64,000 nt of DNA from Azospirillum brasilense. Its GTDB lineage: Bacteria > Pseudomonadota > Alphaproteobacteria > Azospirillales > Azospirillaceae. Of this stretch, positions 18,550 through 27,823 are shown piece after piece; the stretch's first letter is position 1; every line of letters starts with the position of its first letter. The notes under the pieces were generated by a model. It searched no databases and was not told the origin of the DNA. It worked only from the letters and a program-made list of their open reading frames with translations. The DNA lies in assembly GCF_007827795.1 (NCBI RefSeq), contig NZ_VITI01000005.1, forward strand, positions 186,001-250,000, given 5' to 3'. The position numbers and the translations under genes are program-made.

Positions 18550-19287
18550 ATGCGCGACGCGGAAGACAGCCGCCCCCTGCGCCCGCCCGCGCACGTGGCC
18601 GTGATCATGGACGGCAACGGGCGCTGGGCGAAGTCCAGAGGGCTGCCCCGCACCGCCGGCCATAAAAAGGGCGTGGACGCCGTCCGCCGGACGGTCGAAG
18701 CCGCGGGTGAACTGGGGATCGGCTATCTGACGATCTTCAGCTTCTCGTCCGAGAACTGGCGTCGGCCGGAGGAGGAGGTGTCCGACCTCATGCAACTCCT
18801 GCGCTTCTACCTGCGCAGCGAGATTGCCGACCTGCACCGCAATGGCGTGCGCCTGCGCGTCATCGGCGACCGGGCTCGCTTGTCCAAGGACATCATCGGC
18901 CTGATCGAGAATGCCGAGGCTCTGACCCGCGACAACCGCAAGTTGACCCTCGTGGTGGCGTTGAGCTACGGTTCCCGCCAGGAGATCACGCTGGCGGCGC
19001 GGCGTCTGGCCGAAGAGGTGAGGGCGGGGACGCTCGACCCCGCGGACATCACCGAGGATCGGCTGTCCGAACGCCTGTTCACCGCCGACATCCCGGACCC
19101 CGACCTGATCGTCCGCACCAGCGGCGAGAAGCGCATCAGCAACTTCCTGCTCTGGCAGGCGGCGTATGCCGAGCTGGTCTTCGTGGACACGCTCTGGCCT
19201 GATTTTTCCAAGCGCGACCTGGAGGCGGCGATTGAAGAGTTCCACCGACGGGAACGTCGCTTCGGCGCAACCACCGGCACCCGCTAA
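18550..19287 (+). CDS. uppS: Isoprenyl (undecaprenyl diphosphate) synthase
   Basis: This cis-prenyltransferase adds isopentenyl units to farnesyl diphosphate, giving the C55 carrier lipid for peptidoglycan and O-antigen. The 245-residue protein has HVAVIMDGNGRWAK with the catalytic D21, AGHKKGVDAVRR, LTIFSFSSENWRRP and the C-terminal DPDLIVRTSGEKRISNFL plus LWPDF. The ATG at 18550 is four nucleotides after frr. Its last 56 nt overlap the proposed cdsA start in another frame. Confidence 0.97.
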   Translation: MRDAEDSRPLRPPAHVAVIMDGNGRWAKSRGLPRTAGHKKGVDAVRRTVEAAGELGIGYLTIFSFSSENWRRPEEEVSDLMQLLRFYLRSEIADLHRNGVRLRVIGDRARLSKDIIGLIENAEALTRDNRKLTLVVALSYGSRQEITLAARRLAEEVRAGTLDPADITEDRLSERLFTADIPDPDLIVRTSGEKRISNFLLWQAAYAELVFVDTLWPDFSKRDLEAAIEEFHRRERRFGATTGTR

Positions 19288-20080
19288 ATCGGGCGATCTG
19301 AAGACGCGCGCCATTTCGGCGCTCGTCCTCGCTCCGCTCGTCCTGGCCGCGGTCTGGGCCGGCGGCTGGGTGTTCCACGCCCTGATCGCGCTCGGCGCCA
19401 TCGCCTCCGCCGTGGAGTGGGGCAACCTCGTTCCATGCCGCCGCAAGGCTGCTGCCATCGCGTTATCGGTGGCCGGCGTCCTGCTGGCGCTGGCCGCGCA
19501 AATCGCCGCCGGTCCGTGGGCGGCGGTCCTCGTCGCCGTCCTGGCCACGGCCGGCGTGGCGGTGGCCTCGGGCGGGCCGGACCGCGGCCTGTCCGGGGGA
19601 GGCATCCTCTATGTCGTGGCCGGTCTGGCCGGTCTGATGTGGCTGCGCGACGATCCGGAGTCCGGCCTCGCGCTGTTTCTCTTCACCATGCTCGGCGTCT
19701 GGGCGACCGACATCGGCGCCTACGCCGCCGGACGGACCATCGGCGGGCCGAAGCTGGCCCCGCGCATCAGCCCGAAGAAGACCTGGGCCGGCCTGATCGG
19801 CGGCATGGCGTCCTCCGCCCTGGTGGGGTGGGGGATAGCTCTGGCCGCGGGCGCGCAACGGCCGCTGCTGGCTCTTGCGGTGGGCGCCGTCCTGGCCGTG
19901 GTGGCGCAAGCGGGCGACCTCTTCGAATCCGCGGTCAAACGCCGTTACAACGTGAAGGACAGCGGCCATCTCATTCCTGGTCACGGGGGAATCCTGGACC
20001 GCATCGACGGGCTGCTCGCCGCCGCCCCGGTGCTGGCCTTGTTCCACGCGACCATCGGCACGGCAATCGCATGGTGGTGA
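19232..20080 (+). CDS. cdsA: Phosphatidate cytidylyltransferase
   Basis: CdsA makes CDP-diacylglycerol from phosphatidate and CTP, the branch point of phospholipid synthesis. The 282-residue protein is a multispanning membrane protein (about eight helices) with the family signature [16 protein letters not shown] near 188 and [20 protein letters not shown] plus [10 protein letters not shown] near the C-terminus (quoted in pieces; metal-binding Asp residues in the last motif). There is no ATG before the first helix. A TTG at 19232, inside uppS, has GGAGG at 19221-19225 with ideal spacing and is taken as the start, overlapping uppS by 56 nt. Confidence 0.92.
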   Translation: MKSSTDGNVASAQPPAPAKSGDLKTRAISALVLAPLVLAAVWAGGWVFHALIALGAIASAVEWGNLVPCRRKAAAIALSVAGVLLALAAQIAAGPWAAVLVAVLATAGVAVASGGPDRGLSGGGILYVVAGLAGLMWLRDDPESGLALFLFTMLGVWATDIGAYAAGRTIGGPKLAPRISPKKTWAGLIGGMASSALVGWGIALAAGAQRPLLALAVGAVLAVVAQAGDLFESAVKRRYNVKDSGHLIPGHGGILDRIDGLLAAAPVLALFHATIGTAIAWW

Positions 20081-20087
20081 CGGGGTT

Positions 20088-21278
20088 ATGGTTGTGAAGG
20101 CAGAAGGGGCGGGGGATGCGCCGCGCCGCGTGACGATCTTCGGTTCGACCGGGTCGGTCGGCACGCAGACGGTCGACCTCGTCGCCCGCGATCCGGAACG
20201 CTTTCCGGTGGAGGCGCTGACCGCCAACCGCAACGTCGCCCTCCTCGCGGAGCAGGCCCGGCAGCTCCGCCCGAGGCTGGCCGTGGTCGCCGACCCTGCG
20301 GCCTACGCCGACCTCAAGGAGGCACTGGCCGGAACCGGCGTGGAGGCCGCCGCCGGGCCGCAGGCCGTCGCCGAGGCCGCGGAGCGTCCCGCCGACTGGG
20401 TGATGGCCGCCATCGTCGGCGCCGCCGGTCTGGAGCCGACGCTGGCCGCCGTCCGCCGCGGCGCCTGCGTCGCCTTCGCCAACAAGGAGGTTCTGGTCTG
20501 CGCCGGCGCCCTGATGATGGAGGAGGTGCGCCGCCACGGCGCCAACCTGCTGCCGGTGGACAGCGAGCATTCGGCGATCTACCAGGTCTTCGACTTCGAC
20601 CGGCTGGACAGCGTCCAGCGCCTGATCCTCACGGCCTCCGGCGGCCCCTTCCGGACCCGGGACCGCGCCTTCATGGCGGCGGCGACGCGCGAGCAGGCGG
20701 TCGCCCACCCGACCTGGGAGATGGGCGCCAAGATCTCCATCGACAGCGCCACCATGATGAACAAGGGGCTGGAGATCATCGAGGCGCATTTCCTCTTCGG
20801 CGTTCCCGAAGAGAAGATCGACGTGCTGGTCCATCCGCAATCGGTCGTGCATTCGCTGGTCGAGTATGTGGATGGCTCGGTCCTGGCGCAGCTCGGTACG
20901 CCGGACATGCGCACGCCGATCGCCTACGCGCTCGGCTGGCCGGCGCGCATTCCGACGCCCGCCGAACGGCTGGACCTCGTCAAGGCCGCAACCTTGACCT
21001 TCGAGGCGCCGGACCCCGAGCGTTTCCCGGCCCTGCGGCTCGCCCGGGCCGCCTTGCAAAGCGGTGGGGGCGCTCCTACTATTCTCAGTGCCGCCAACGA
21101 GGTGGCCGTGCAGGCGTTTCTCGACCGCCGGATCGGCTTTCTCGACATCGAACGGATCGTCGAGGGGGTGTTGGGCACGCTGCCGCACCGGCCGCTCCAC
21201 GACCTGGGCGCGGTGCGCGACACCGACGCCGAGGCGCGCCGCGTGGCGGCCGACCGGGTTGCGGCGCTGGCACGCTGA
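20088..21278 (+). CDS. dxr: 1-deoxy-D-xylulose-5-phosphate reductoisomerase
   Basis: DXR (IspC) converts DXP to MEP with NADPH, the committed step of non-mevalonate isoprenoid synthesis, supplying the neighbouring uppS. The 396-residue protein has the nucleotide-binding [41 protein letters not shown], the TASGGPFR loop, [19 protein letters not shown] and [12 protein letters not shown]. The ATG lies 7 nt after the cdsA stop. Motifs for metal, substrate and NADPH are all intact. Confidence 0.97.
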   Translation: MVVKAEGAGDAPRRVTIFGSTGSVGTQTVDLVARDPERFPVEALTANRNVALLAEQARQLRPRLAVVADPAAYADLKEALAGTGVEAAAGPQAVAEAAERPADWVMAAIVGAAGLEPTLAAVRRGACVAFANKEVLVCAGALMMEEVRRHGANLLPVDSEHSAIYQVFDFDRLDSVQRLILTASGGPFRTRDRAFMAAATREQAVAHPTWEMGAKISIDSATMMNKGLEIIEAHFLFGVPEEKIDVLVHPQSVVHSLVEYVDGSVLAQLGTPDMRTPIAYALGWPARIPTPAERLDLVKAATLTFEAPDPERFPALRLARAALQSGGGAPTILSAANEVAVQAFLDRRIGFLDIERIVEGVLGTLPHRPLHDLGAVRDTDAEARRVAADRVAALAR

Positions 21279-21332
21279 GTCTTTTTCCGGACGCGGACCG
21301 CAAAGGGGCCGCTCCGGGATGCAAAGGATGTG

Positions 21333-22466
21333 ATGGACGTCATGGGCGGCTTCGGGACCACGCTTCTGTCTTTTCTGCTGGTCCTCACCGTGCTCGTGTT
21401 TGTGCACGAACTCGGTCACTACCTCGTGGCGCGCCGCAACGGCGTGCGGATCGAGGTCTTTTCCATCGGTTTCGGGCCTGAGCTGTTCGGCTGGACCGAC
21501 CGGGCCGGAACGCGCTGGAAGTTCAGCGCCATCCCGCTCGGCGGCTACGTGAAGATGTTCGGCGACGCCGACCCGGCGAGCACGCCCGGCGCCCACACGC
21601 AGAGCATGAGCGCCGAAGAGCAGGCGGTGTCCTTCCACCACAAGCGGCTCGGCCAGCGCGCGGCCATCGTGGCGGCGGGACCCATCGCGAATTTCCTGTT
21701 CGCCATCGTCGCCCTGACCATCCTGTTCGCCACCGCCGGCCAGTCCTTCACCCCTCCGGACGTCGGCGGCGTGCAGCCGGGCAGCGCCGCGGAGCGCGCC
21801 GGGCTGCAGCCCGGCGACCTGATCGTCTCGATCAACGGCAGCGGCATCCAGCGATTCGAGGAAATCCGGCAGATCGTCTCGATGCAGCCGGGCGCGCCGC
21901 TGGAGATGGTGGTGGAGCGCGACGGACGCCCGGTCAATCTGACGGCGACTCCGGACGTGCGCGAGGTCACCGACCGACTCGGCAACACCCACCGCATCGG
22001 CCAGCTCGGCATCATGCGCGGCGGGGCGGAGACGAAGCGCCACGACCCGCTGACCGCCGTCTGGCAGGCGGGCCGGGAGGTCGTCGGCATGGTATCCGGC
22101 ACCTTCGTGGCGCTCGGCCAGATGATCGAGGGCTCGCGCGGCACCGAGGAGTTGGGCGGGCCGCTGCGCATCGCCCAGATGTCCGGCGAGGTCGCGCAAT
22201 CCGGCTGGTACCCGCTGATCTGGTTCATGACCTTCCTGTCGGTCAACCTCGGTATGATCAATTTGTTTCCGGTTCCGCTGCTTGACGGCGGCCATCTGAT
22301 GTTTTACGCCCTGGAGGGACTCCGTGGGCGTCCTCTCGGACCTAAAGCGCAAGAATACGGTTTCCGCATCGGGCTTGCTTTGGTATTAACGCTCATGGTT
22401 TTCGCCACGTGGAACGATCTCGTTCAGCTTCGCGTGGTGGATTTCTTTAGGGGGCTGATATCCTGA
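21333..22466 (+). CDS. rseP: Site-2 intramembrane metalloprotease RseP
   Basis: RseP cleaves membrane-embedded anti-sigma factors and remnant signal peptides. The 377-residue protein has the zinc motif HELGH at 25-29 in the first helix, one PDZ domain around 145-215 (GSAAERAGLQPGDLIVSING), and the second active-site motif NLFPVPLLDGGHLM near residue 310, with about four helices in all. The family often has two PDZ domains (about 450 residues in E. coli); this is the shorter one-PDZ form usual in alphaproteobacteria. A GTG at 21330 is also possible; AAGGA lies just upstream of both codons. Confidence 0.95.
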   Translation: MDVMGGFGTTLLSFLLVLTVLVFVHELGHYLVARRNGVRIEVFSIGFGPELFGWTDRAGTRWKFSAIPLGGYVKMFGDADPASTPGAHTQSMSAEEQAVSFHHKRLGQRAAIVAAGPIANFLFAIVALTILFATAGQSFTPPDVGGVQPGSAAERAGLQPGDLIVSINGSGIQRFEEIRQIVSMQPGAPLEMVVERDGRPVNLTATPDVREVTDRLGNTHRIGQLGIMRGGAETKRHDPLTAVWQAGREVVGMVSGTFVALGQMIEGSRGTEELGGPLRIAQMSGEVAQSGWYPLIWFMTFLSVNLGMINLFPVPLLDGGHLMFYALEGLRGRPLGPKAQEYGFRIGLALVLTLMVFATWNDLVQLRVVDFFRGLIS

Positions 22467-22495
22467 GGGATGCCCCCAAAGCCAGGGAGCGAGCT

Positions 22496-24865
22496 TTGCG
22501 GGTGTCGAGCAGGGTTCTGGCGTTCGGCCTGATGGCCGGGTGCGCCATGACGACGGTTTCTCTTGCCCTTTCCCACGCAGCCTGGGCCCAGGCGGGCGCG
22601 CCCAAACCGGGTGCGGCGAAATCCGCCGCCTTCGGTGACGGGACGCTGGTGGCGCAGATGTTCTCGGGCGGCACCATCCGGGACATCCGGGTGGAGGGCG
22701 TCCAGCGCATCGAGCCGACGACGGTCCGCTCCTACCTTGCGGTGGCGCCCGGCGACCCCTTCGATCCCGACCGCATCGACCAGTCGCTGAAGGCCCTGTT
22801 CAACACGGGCCTGTTCGCCGACGTGGTGCTGAAGCGCGACGGCGATGCGTTGGTGGTGCAGGTCGCGGAGAATCCGATCATCAACCGGATCGCCTTCGAG
22901 GGGAACCGGCGCATCGAGAAGGAGAATCTGGAGAAGGAGATCCAGCTCCGTCCCCGCGTCGTCTACACCCGCACCCGCGTGCAGAGCGACGTGCAGCGTA
23001 TCCTGGACATCTACCGCCGCCAGGGCCGATTCGCCGCGACCGTCGAGCCGAAGATCATCCAGCTCGACCAGAACCGCGTCGATCTGGTGTTCGAGATCAA
23101 CGAGGGTGTGCGCACCGGCGTGCGCGGCATCACCTTCATCGGCAACGAGAAGTTCTCCGACGGGACGCTGCGCGAGGCGATCCAGACGCGGGAAAGCGCC
23201 TGGTGGCGCTTCATGACGTCGGACGACAACTACGATCCGGACCGCCTGAACTACGACCGCGACCTGCTGCGCCGCTATTACCTCAAGGAAGGCTACGCCG
23301 ACTTCCGCGTCGTCTCCGCCGTGGCGGAGCTGACGCCGGACCGCGAGGATTTCGTCATCACCTTCACGGTGGACGAGGGCGAGCGCTACCAGTTCGGCAA
23401 GATGGACATCAGCACCTCGCTGAAGGCGTTGGACCCGGAACAGCTGCGCAGCGTGCTGACCACGCGCGAGGGCGACTGGTACAACGCGCAGGAGGTGGAG
23501 AACACCATCACCAAGCTGTCCAACGCGGTCGGCGACCTGCAATACGCCTTCGTGGATGTCCGCCCGCGCATCTCGCGCAACCGTGACAACCAGACCATCG
23601 ACATCGTCTATGACATCGTCGAGGGGCCGCGCGTCTTCGTGGAGCGCATCGACGTGACCGGCAACGTCCGCACGCTGGACAAGGTGGTCCGGCGCGAGAT
23701 GATGCTGTCCGAAGGGGACCCGTTCAGCACGACCAAGCTGCGCCGCTCCGAGCAGCGCATCAAGGACCTGGGCTATTTCGAGCGCGTCAACATCACCACC
23801 GCGGAGGGCTCGGCGCCCGACCGTACCGTGATGAACGTCGAGGTGACCGAGCAGTCAACCGGTGAGATCTCCATCGGCGCCGGCTACTCGACCTCGGACG
23901 GTCCGCTGGCCGACTTCTCGATCCGCGAGCGCAACCTGCTGGGCCGCGGCCAGGATCTGCGCTTCGGCGCCACCGTGTCGGGGAGCCGCCAGGAATACGA
24001 CGTCTCCTTCACCGAGCCCTATTTCCTGGATCGCGACCTGTCCGCCGGTTTCGACCTGTTCCGCATCACCCGCGACTACCAGGACGAAAGCTCCTTCGAC
24101 GAGAAGAGCACCGGCATGGCCCTGCGCATGGGCTATCCGCTGACGGAGAACCTGCGCCAGCGCGTCTACTACCAGCTCCAGAACACCGACATCACCAGCG
24201 TTCCCAGCAGCGCGTCGCAGTACATCCAGGACCAGAAGGGCGCGCGCCTTACCTCGCTGATCGGGCAGGAGTTGACCTACGACCGCCGCAACAGCCGCCT
24301 GAACCCGACCGAAGGCTATTATATCCGGTTGACGAACGATCTCGCGGGCCTGGGTGGCGATGCGCGCTTCCTGCGCAACCGTCTCGGCGCCGGCTATTAC
24401 CTGCCGTTGTTCGACGAGAGCTGGGTCGTCAGCGCCACCGGCGAGGTCGGCTACATCGTCGGCATCGGTGACGACGGCATCGCGCTGTCCGATCGCTTCT
24501 TCCTCGGCGGTGACACGCTGCGTGGTTTCAACACCGCCGGCATCGGCCCGCGCGACCTGCGCACCGGCGACGCCCTGGGCGGCACCCGCTACTACCGCGG
24601 GTCGGTCGAGATGAGCTTCCCGGTCGGCCTGCCCGAGGAATTCGGGCTGAAGGGCCACGCCTTCTCCGACGTCGGCACTCTGGGCAAGGTCGACATCAAC
24701 GATCCGCTCGTCCCCGACGACGAATCGGTCCGCCTGTCGGTCGGCACCGGCTTGTCCTGGCGCTCGCCCTTCGGGCCGATCCGCCTTGACTTTGCGGTCC
24801 CGATTCTCAAGGAAGATTACGACAAGAAAGAGATCTTCCGCTTCAGCTTTGGAACCAGGTTCTAA
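22496..24865 (+). CDS. bamA: Outer membrane protein assembly factor BamA
   Basis: BamA folds beta-barrel proteins into the outer membrane. The 789-residue precursor has a signal peptide (about 1-32, ending SHAAWAQA), five POTRA domains at about 58-400 (for example IRDIRVEGVQRIEPTTVRSY) and a 16-strand Omp85 barrel at about 430-789, including loop-6 motif LGGDTLRGF and a terminal Phe in FSFGTRF. The TTG start at 22496 has AGGGAG six nucleotides upstream and gives an intact signal peptide; ATG codons farther in would truncate it. It follows rseP by 29 nt, the usual order. Confidence 0.96.
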   Translation: MRVSSRVLAFGLMAGCAMTTVSLALSHAAWAQAGAPKPGAAKSAAFGDGTLVAQMFSGGTIRDIRVEGVQRIEPTTVRSYLAVAPGDPFDPDRIDQSLKALFNTGLFADVVLKRDGDALVVQVAENPIINRIAFEGNRRIEKENLEKEIQLRPRVVYTRTRVQSDVQRILDIYRRQGRFAATVEPKIIQLDQNRVDLVFEINEGVRTGVRGITFIGNEKFSDGTLREAIQTRESAWWRFMTSDDNYDPDRLNYDRDLLRRYYLKEGYADFRVVSAVAELTPDREDFVITFTVDEGERYQFGKMDISTSLKALDPEQLRSVLTTREGDWYNAQEVENTITKLSNAVGDLQYAFVDVRPRISRNRDNQTIDIVYDIVEGPRVFVERIDVTGNVRTLDKVVRREMMLSEGDPFSTTKLRRSEQRIKDLGYFERVNITTAEGSAPDRTVMNVEVTEQSTGEISIGAGYSTSDGPLADFSIRERNLLGRGQDLRFGATVSGSRQEYDVSFTEPYFLDRDLSAGFDLFRITRDYQDESSFDEKSTGMALRMGYPLTENLRQRVYYQLQNTDITSVPSSASQYIQDQKGARLTSLIGQELTYDRRNSRLNPTEGYYIRLTNDLAGLGGDARFLRNRLGAGYYLPLFDESWVVSATGEVGYIVGIGDDGIALSDRFFLGGDTLRGFNTAGIGPRDLRTGDALGGTRYYRGSVEMSFPVGLPEEFGLKGHAFSDVGTLGKVDINDPLVPDDESVRLSVGTGLSWRSPFGPIRLDFAVPILKEDYDKKEIFRFSFGTRF

Positions 24866-24866
24866 C

Positions 24867-25445
24867 ATGCAGTTCAGCAAGCTCAGGGCGCTGGTCGCCG
24901 CCGGTGCGGTGATGGCGGGCGTCGCGATGGCGACGCCGTCCTTCGCCCAGGACAAGCCGACCGACAATCTCAAGGCGCCGGTCATCGCCGTGGTCGACGT
25001 CCAGAAGATCATGCAGGAGTCGAACGCCTCCAAGGGTGTCTCGAAGTCCTTCGAATCGCTGCGCGAGACCTACCAGAAGGAAATCGCCACGTTGGAGGAC
25101 AAGCTGCGCAAGTCCGAGGAGGAACTGCGCAAGCAGCAGACCGTGCTGGCTCCGGACGCTCTGGCCAACAAGCGCCGCGACTTCGAGAAGCAGGTCGGCG
25201 AGGTCCAGAAGACGGTGCAGAGCCGCAAGCGCGCCCTGGAAAACGCGCTGAACGAGGCGATGGCCGTCGTGCACAAGAACATGGTGGAAATCGTGGCCGA
25301 TGTCGCGCGCGAGCGCGGTGCCAATCTGGTTCTCGCCCGCCAGCAGTTCGTTCTGGTCGACACCCAGCTCGACGTCACCGACGTGGTGCTGGAGCGGGTG
25401 AACAAGAAGCTGCCCCAGGTCGCGCTGACCGTTCCCAAGCAGTAA
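24867..25445 (+). CDS. OmpH/Skp family periplasmic chaperone
   Basis: Skp-like chaperones hold unfolded outer-membrane proteins for BamA. The 192-residue precursor has a signal peptide (MQFSKLRALVAAGAVMAG, cleavage near PSFAQ), then VIAVVDVQKIMQESNASKGV and two long charged helices (about 55-145) forming the coiled-coil tentacles, with many Lys, Glu and Gln. It begins one nucleotide after the bamA stop. A terminator follows 42 nt downstream. In most relatives lpxD comes next; here it does not. Confidence 0.92.
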   Translation: MQFSKLRALVAAGAVMAGVAMATPSFAQDKPTDNLKAPVIAVVDVQKIMQESNASKGVSKSFESLRETYQKEIATLEDKLRKSEEELRKQQTVLAPDALANKRRDFEKQVGEVQKTVQSRKRALENALNEAMAVVHKNMVEIVADVARERGANLVLARQQFVLVDTQLDVTDVVLERVNKKLPQVALTVPKQ

Positions 25446-25487
25446 GGCGCGGGCAGCAGACACGGGCAGCAAGGCACGGGTGAATGG

Positions 25488-25525
25488 GCCGCCACGCTTC
25501 CGCAAGGGGGCTTGGCGGCTTTTTT
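25488..25525 (+). terminator. Intrinsic terminator after the ompH gene
   Basis: A GCCGCCA/TGGCGGC stem, extended imperfectly by CGCTTCC/GGGGGCT around a GCAA tetraloop, is followed by six T residues. It closes the rpsB-to-ompH run. A second hairpin (GGGGC-TTC-GCCCC flanked by GGCAC/GTGCC) follows at about 25593-25618 in the 229-nt gap before fabZ, without a T-tract. Confidence 0.8.
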
Positions 25526-25674
25526 CATGGGCGCCGGACGCAGGGGGCCCCGGAAACCCGGCGGCGTCGGCATTGCCAAATCCCTGGAAATGGGGCACAA
25601 GGGGCTTCGCCCCGTGCCGCCGCAGGCGCGGCGCGGGGCGTTTTCGTGGATTTTGAAAGGCGGGCGGCCGGACC

Positions 25675-26145
25675 ATGGATGTGACGGCGGACAACAAGAA
25701 GATAGCCGACCTCGACATCATGCGGATCATGGAAATGATCCCGCATCGCTATCCGATTCTGATGATCGACCGGGTGATCGACATCACGCTGGGCGAGAGC
25801 GCCACCGGCGTGAAGAACGTCACCATCAACGAGCCGTTCTTCCAGGGGCACTTCCCGTCGCGCCCGGTGATGCCGGGCGTGATGATCATCGAGGCGATGG
25901 CGCAGACCTCCGCCGTGCTGGTGGTCGCCACGCTGGGCAAGGAATCGGAAGGCAAGCTGGTCTATTTCATGACCGTGGACGAGGCGCGTTTCCGCCGCCC
26001 GGTCACGCCCGGCGACACCATCCACATCCATGTGAGCAAGCAGCGCCAGCGCGCCAACGTGTGGAAGTTCAAGGGCGAGGCCAAGGTCAACGGTGTCCTG
26101 GTCGCCGAAGCCGTCTATTCCGCCATGATCCTGGACGAGAAATGA
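25675..26145 (+). CDS. fabZ: 3-hydroxyacyl-[acyl-carrier-protein] dehydratase FabZ
   Basis: FabZ dehydrates 3-hydroxyacyl-ACP in fatty acid elongation and competes with LpxA for 3-hydroxymyristoyl-ACP. The 156-residue hot-dog-fold protein has [14 protein letters not shown], the active-site [14 protein letters not shown] (H59) and MIIEAMAQ (E73). The ATG has no strong Shine-Dalgarno. Its stop overlaps the lpxA start in ATGA, coupling the two enzymes that share a substrate. Confidence 0.96.
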   Translation: MDVTADNKKIADLDIMRIMEMIPHRYPILMIDRVIDITLGESATGVKNVTINEPFFQGHFPSRPVMPGVMIIEAMAQTSAVLVVATLGKESEGKLVYFMTVDEARFRRPVTPGDTIHIHVSKQRQRANVWKFKGEAKVNGVLVAEAVYSAMILDEK

Positions 26146-26930
26146 GCGTTTCCATTCACCCGACGGCGGTCGTCGATCCGGCCGCCAGGCTGGGCGAAGA
26201 CGTTTCCATCGGTCCCTTCTGCGTGGTCGGGCCGGATGTCCAACTCGGCGACCGCGTGCGCCTGACCTCCCACGTGGTGGTCGAGGGCCGCACGCGTATC
26301 GGCGACGAGTCGGTCATCTACCCCTTCGCGTCCATCGGCCACCGCCCGCAGGACCTCAAGTTCAAGGGTGAGCCGTCCGAGTTGATCATCGGGCGCAACA
26401 ACCAGATCCGCGAGCATGTCACCATGAGCCCCGGCACCGAGGGCGGCGGCATGGTTACCCGGATCGGCGACAATGGCCTGTTCATGGTCGGCGTCCACGT
26501 CGCCCACGACTGCGTCGTCGGCAACAACGCGGTTCTGGCGAACAACGCCACGCTGGCCGGCCATGTCGAACTGGGCGACTTCGTGACCATCGGCGGCCTG
26601 TCGGCAGTCCGCCAGTTCGTCCGCATCGGCTCGCACGCCATGATCGGCGGCATGTCCGGCGTCGAGAAGGACGTGATTCCCTATGGCCTCGTCATGGGCG
26701 ACCGCGCGCGTCTGGCCGGTCTGAACCTCGTCGGGCTGGAGCGCCGTGGTTTCCAGAAGGATGAGATCCACGCCCTGCGCGCCGCCTACCGTCTGCTGTT
26801 CGGCAACGAGGGCACCTTCGCCGAGCGCATGGACGAGGTCGGGCGCGACATGGGGCAGCAGACGCTGGTCGCCGACGTGCTGACCTTCGCGCGGGCCTCG
26901 CGGTCGCTCTGCCAGCCGCGCGAGGGCTGA
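26142..26930 (+). CDS. lpxA: UDP-N-acetylglucosamine acyltransferase
   Basis: LpxA transfers a 3-hydroxyacyl chain to UDP-GlcNAc, the first step of lipid A synthesis. The 262-residue protein shows imperfect hexapeptide repeats through the first about 190 residues (left-handed beta helix), the catalytic H122 in [25 protein letters not shown], and a helical C-terminus with [19 protein letters not shown]. It starts within the fabZ stop. Length is normal. The lpxI gene follows after 50 nt. Confidence 0.97.
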   Translation: MSVSIHPTAVVDPAARLGEDVSIGPFCVVGPDVQLGDRVRLTSHVVVEGRTRIGDESVIYPFASIGHRPQDLKFKGEPSELIIGRNNQIREHVTMSPGTEGGGMVTRIGDNGLFMVGVHVAHDCVVGNNAVLANNATLAGHVELGDFVTIGGLSAVRQFVRIGSHAMIGGMSGVEKDVIPYGLVMGDRARLAGLNLVGLERRGFQKDEIHALRAAYRLLFGNEGTFAERMDEVGRDMGQQTLVADVLTFARASRSLCQPREG

Positions 26931-26980
26931 GGAGCGCTCGCGCTCCGTCTTTTGTCTTGTTCCCTGGGAGAGTCCCGGCC

Positions 26981-27823
26981 ATGTCGCAGCCTCTTCCCAA
27001 GCTCGGCATCCTTGCGGGCGGCGGCACCTTGCCGGCCCGCATCGCCGCCGCGGTGCGCGGCCAGGGGCGCGACGTTTTCGTCGTCGCCTTCGACGGCCAC
27101 ACCGACCCCGCCACCGTCGATGGCCTGCCCCATTTGTGGAGCCGCTTCGGCGCCGCCGGCGGCATCATCGACCGGCTGAAAAAGGAAAAGGTCACGGAGC
27201 TGGTCTTTGCCGGACCGGTGCGCCGGCCCTCCTTCACCGAGCTTCTTCCCGACTGGTACACCACCAAGTTCCTCGCCAAGGTCGGCACCCGCGCGCTCGG
27301 AGACGACGGGCTGCTGCGCTCCGTCGCGCGGGAACTCGAAGGGGAGGGGTTCCGCGTCGTTGGTTTGCACGATCTCCTCGGCGAGCTTCTGACTCCGGCG
27401 GGGCCGGTGGGACGGCTGCGTCCGGACGCCGAGGCGGAGCGCGACATCACCCGCGCCGTCGATGTGGCCCGCGCGCTGGGCGCGCTGGACGTTGGGCAGG
27501 GCGCCGTGGTGCAGCAGGGGATCGTTCTCGCCGTCGAGGCCATCGAGGGCACCGACGCCATGCTGTCCCGCTGCGCTTCCCTGGCACGTCCCGGGCCGGG
27601 CGGGGTGCTGGTCAAGGTGAAGAAGCCGCAGCAGGACCGCCGCCTGGACCTGCCCACCATGGGGGTGACGACCGTCGAGAACGCCGCCCGCGCCGGACTG
27701 CGCGGCATCGCGGTGGAGGCCGGCGGAAGCCTGCTGGTCGACCGCGCCGCGGTGGCCGAGGCGGCCGACCGGCTGGGCCTGTTCGTGGTCGGCATCACCG
27801 TTTCGTCGGAGACTCGGGCGTGA
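26981..27823 (+). CDS. lpxI: UDP-2,3-diacylglucosamine pyrophosphatase LpxI
   Basis: LpxI hydrolyses UDP-2,3-diacylglucosamine to lipid X, replacing LpxH in alphaproteobacteria. The 280-residue protein has KLGILAGGGTLPARIA at the N-terminus, GAAGGIIDRLKKEKV, FAGPVRRPSF and the C-terminal half with VVQQGIVLAVEAIEGTDAM, KVKKPQQDRRLDLPTMG and GIAVEAGGSLLVDR. ATG 26981 is preferred over an upstream in-frame TTG; GGGAG lies 10 nt before it. The stop overlaps the lpxB GTG start (GTGA). Confidence 0.95.
   Translation: MSQPLPKLGILAGGGTLPARIAAAVRGQGRDVFVVAFDGHTDPATVDGLPHLWSRFGAAGGIIDRLKKEKVTELVFAGPVRRPSFTELLPDWYTTKFLAKVGTRALGDDGLLRSVARELEGEGFRVVGLHDLLGELLTPAGPVGRLRPDAEAERDITRAVDVARALGALDVGQGAVVQQGIVLAVEAIEGTDAMLSRCASLARPGPGGVLVKVKKPQQDRRLDLPTMGVTTVENAARAGLRGIAVEAGGSLLVDRAAVAEAADRLGLFVVGITVSSETRA

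Noticed and set aside
25512..26141. N-terminal extension of lpxA through fabZ (possible fusion)
   Set aside because: The frame is open, but the residues before the lpxA ATG have no similarity to a domain, and fabZ is clearly coded in the other frame.
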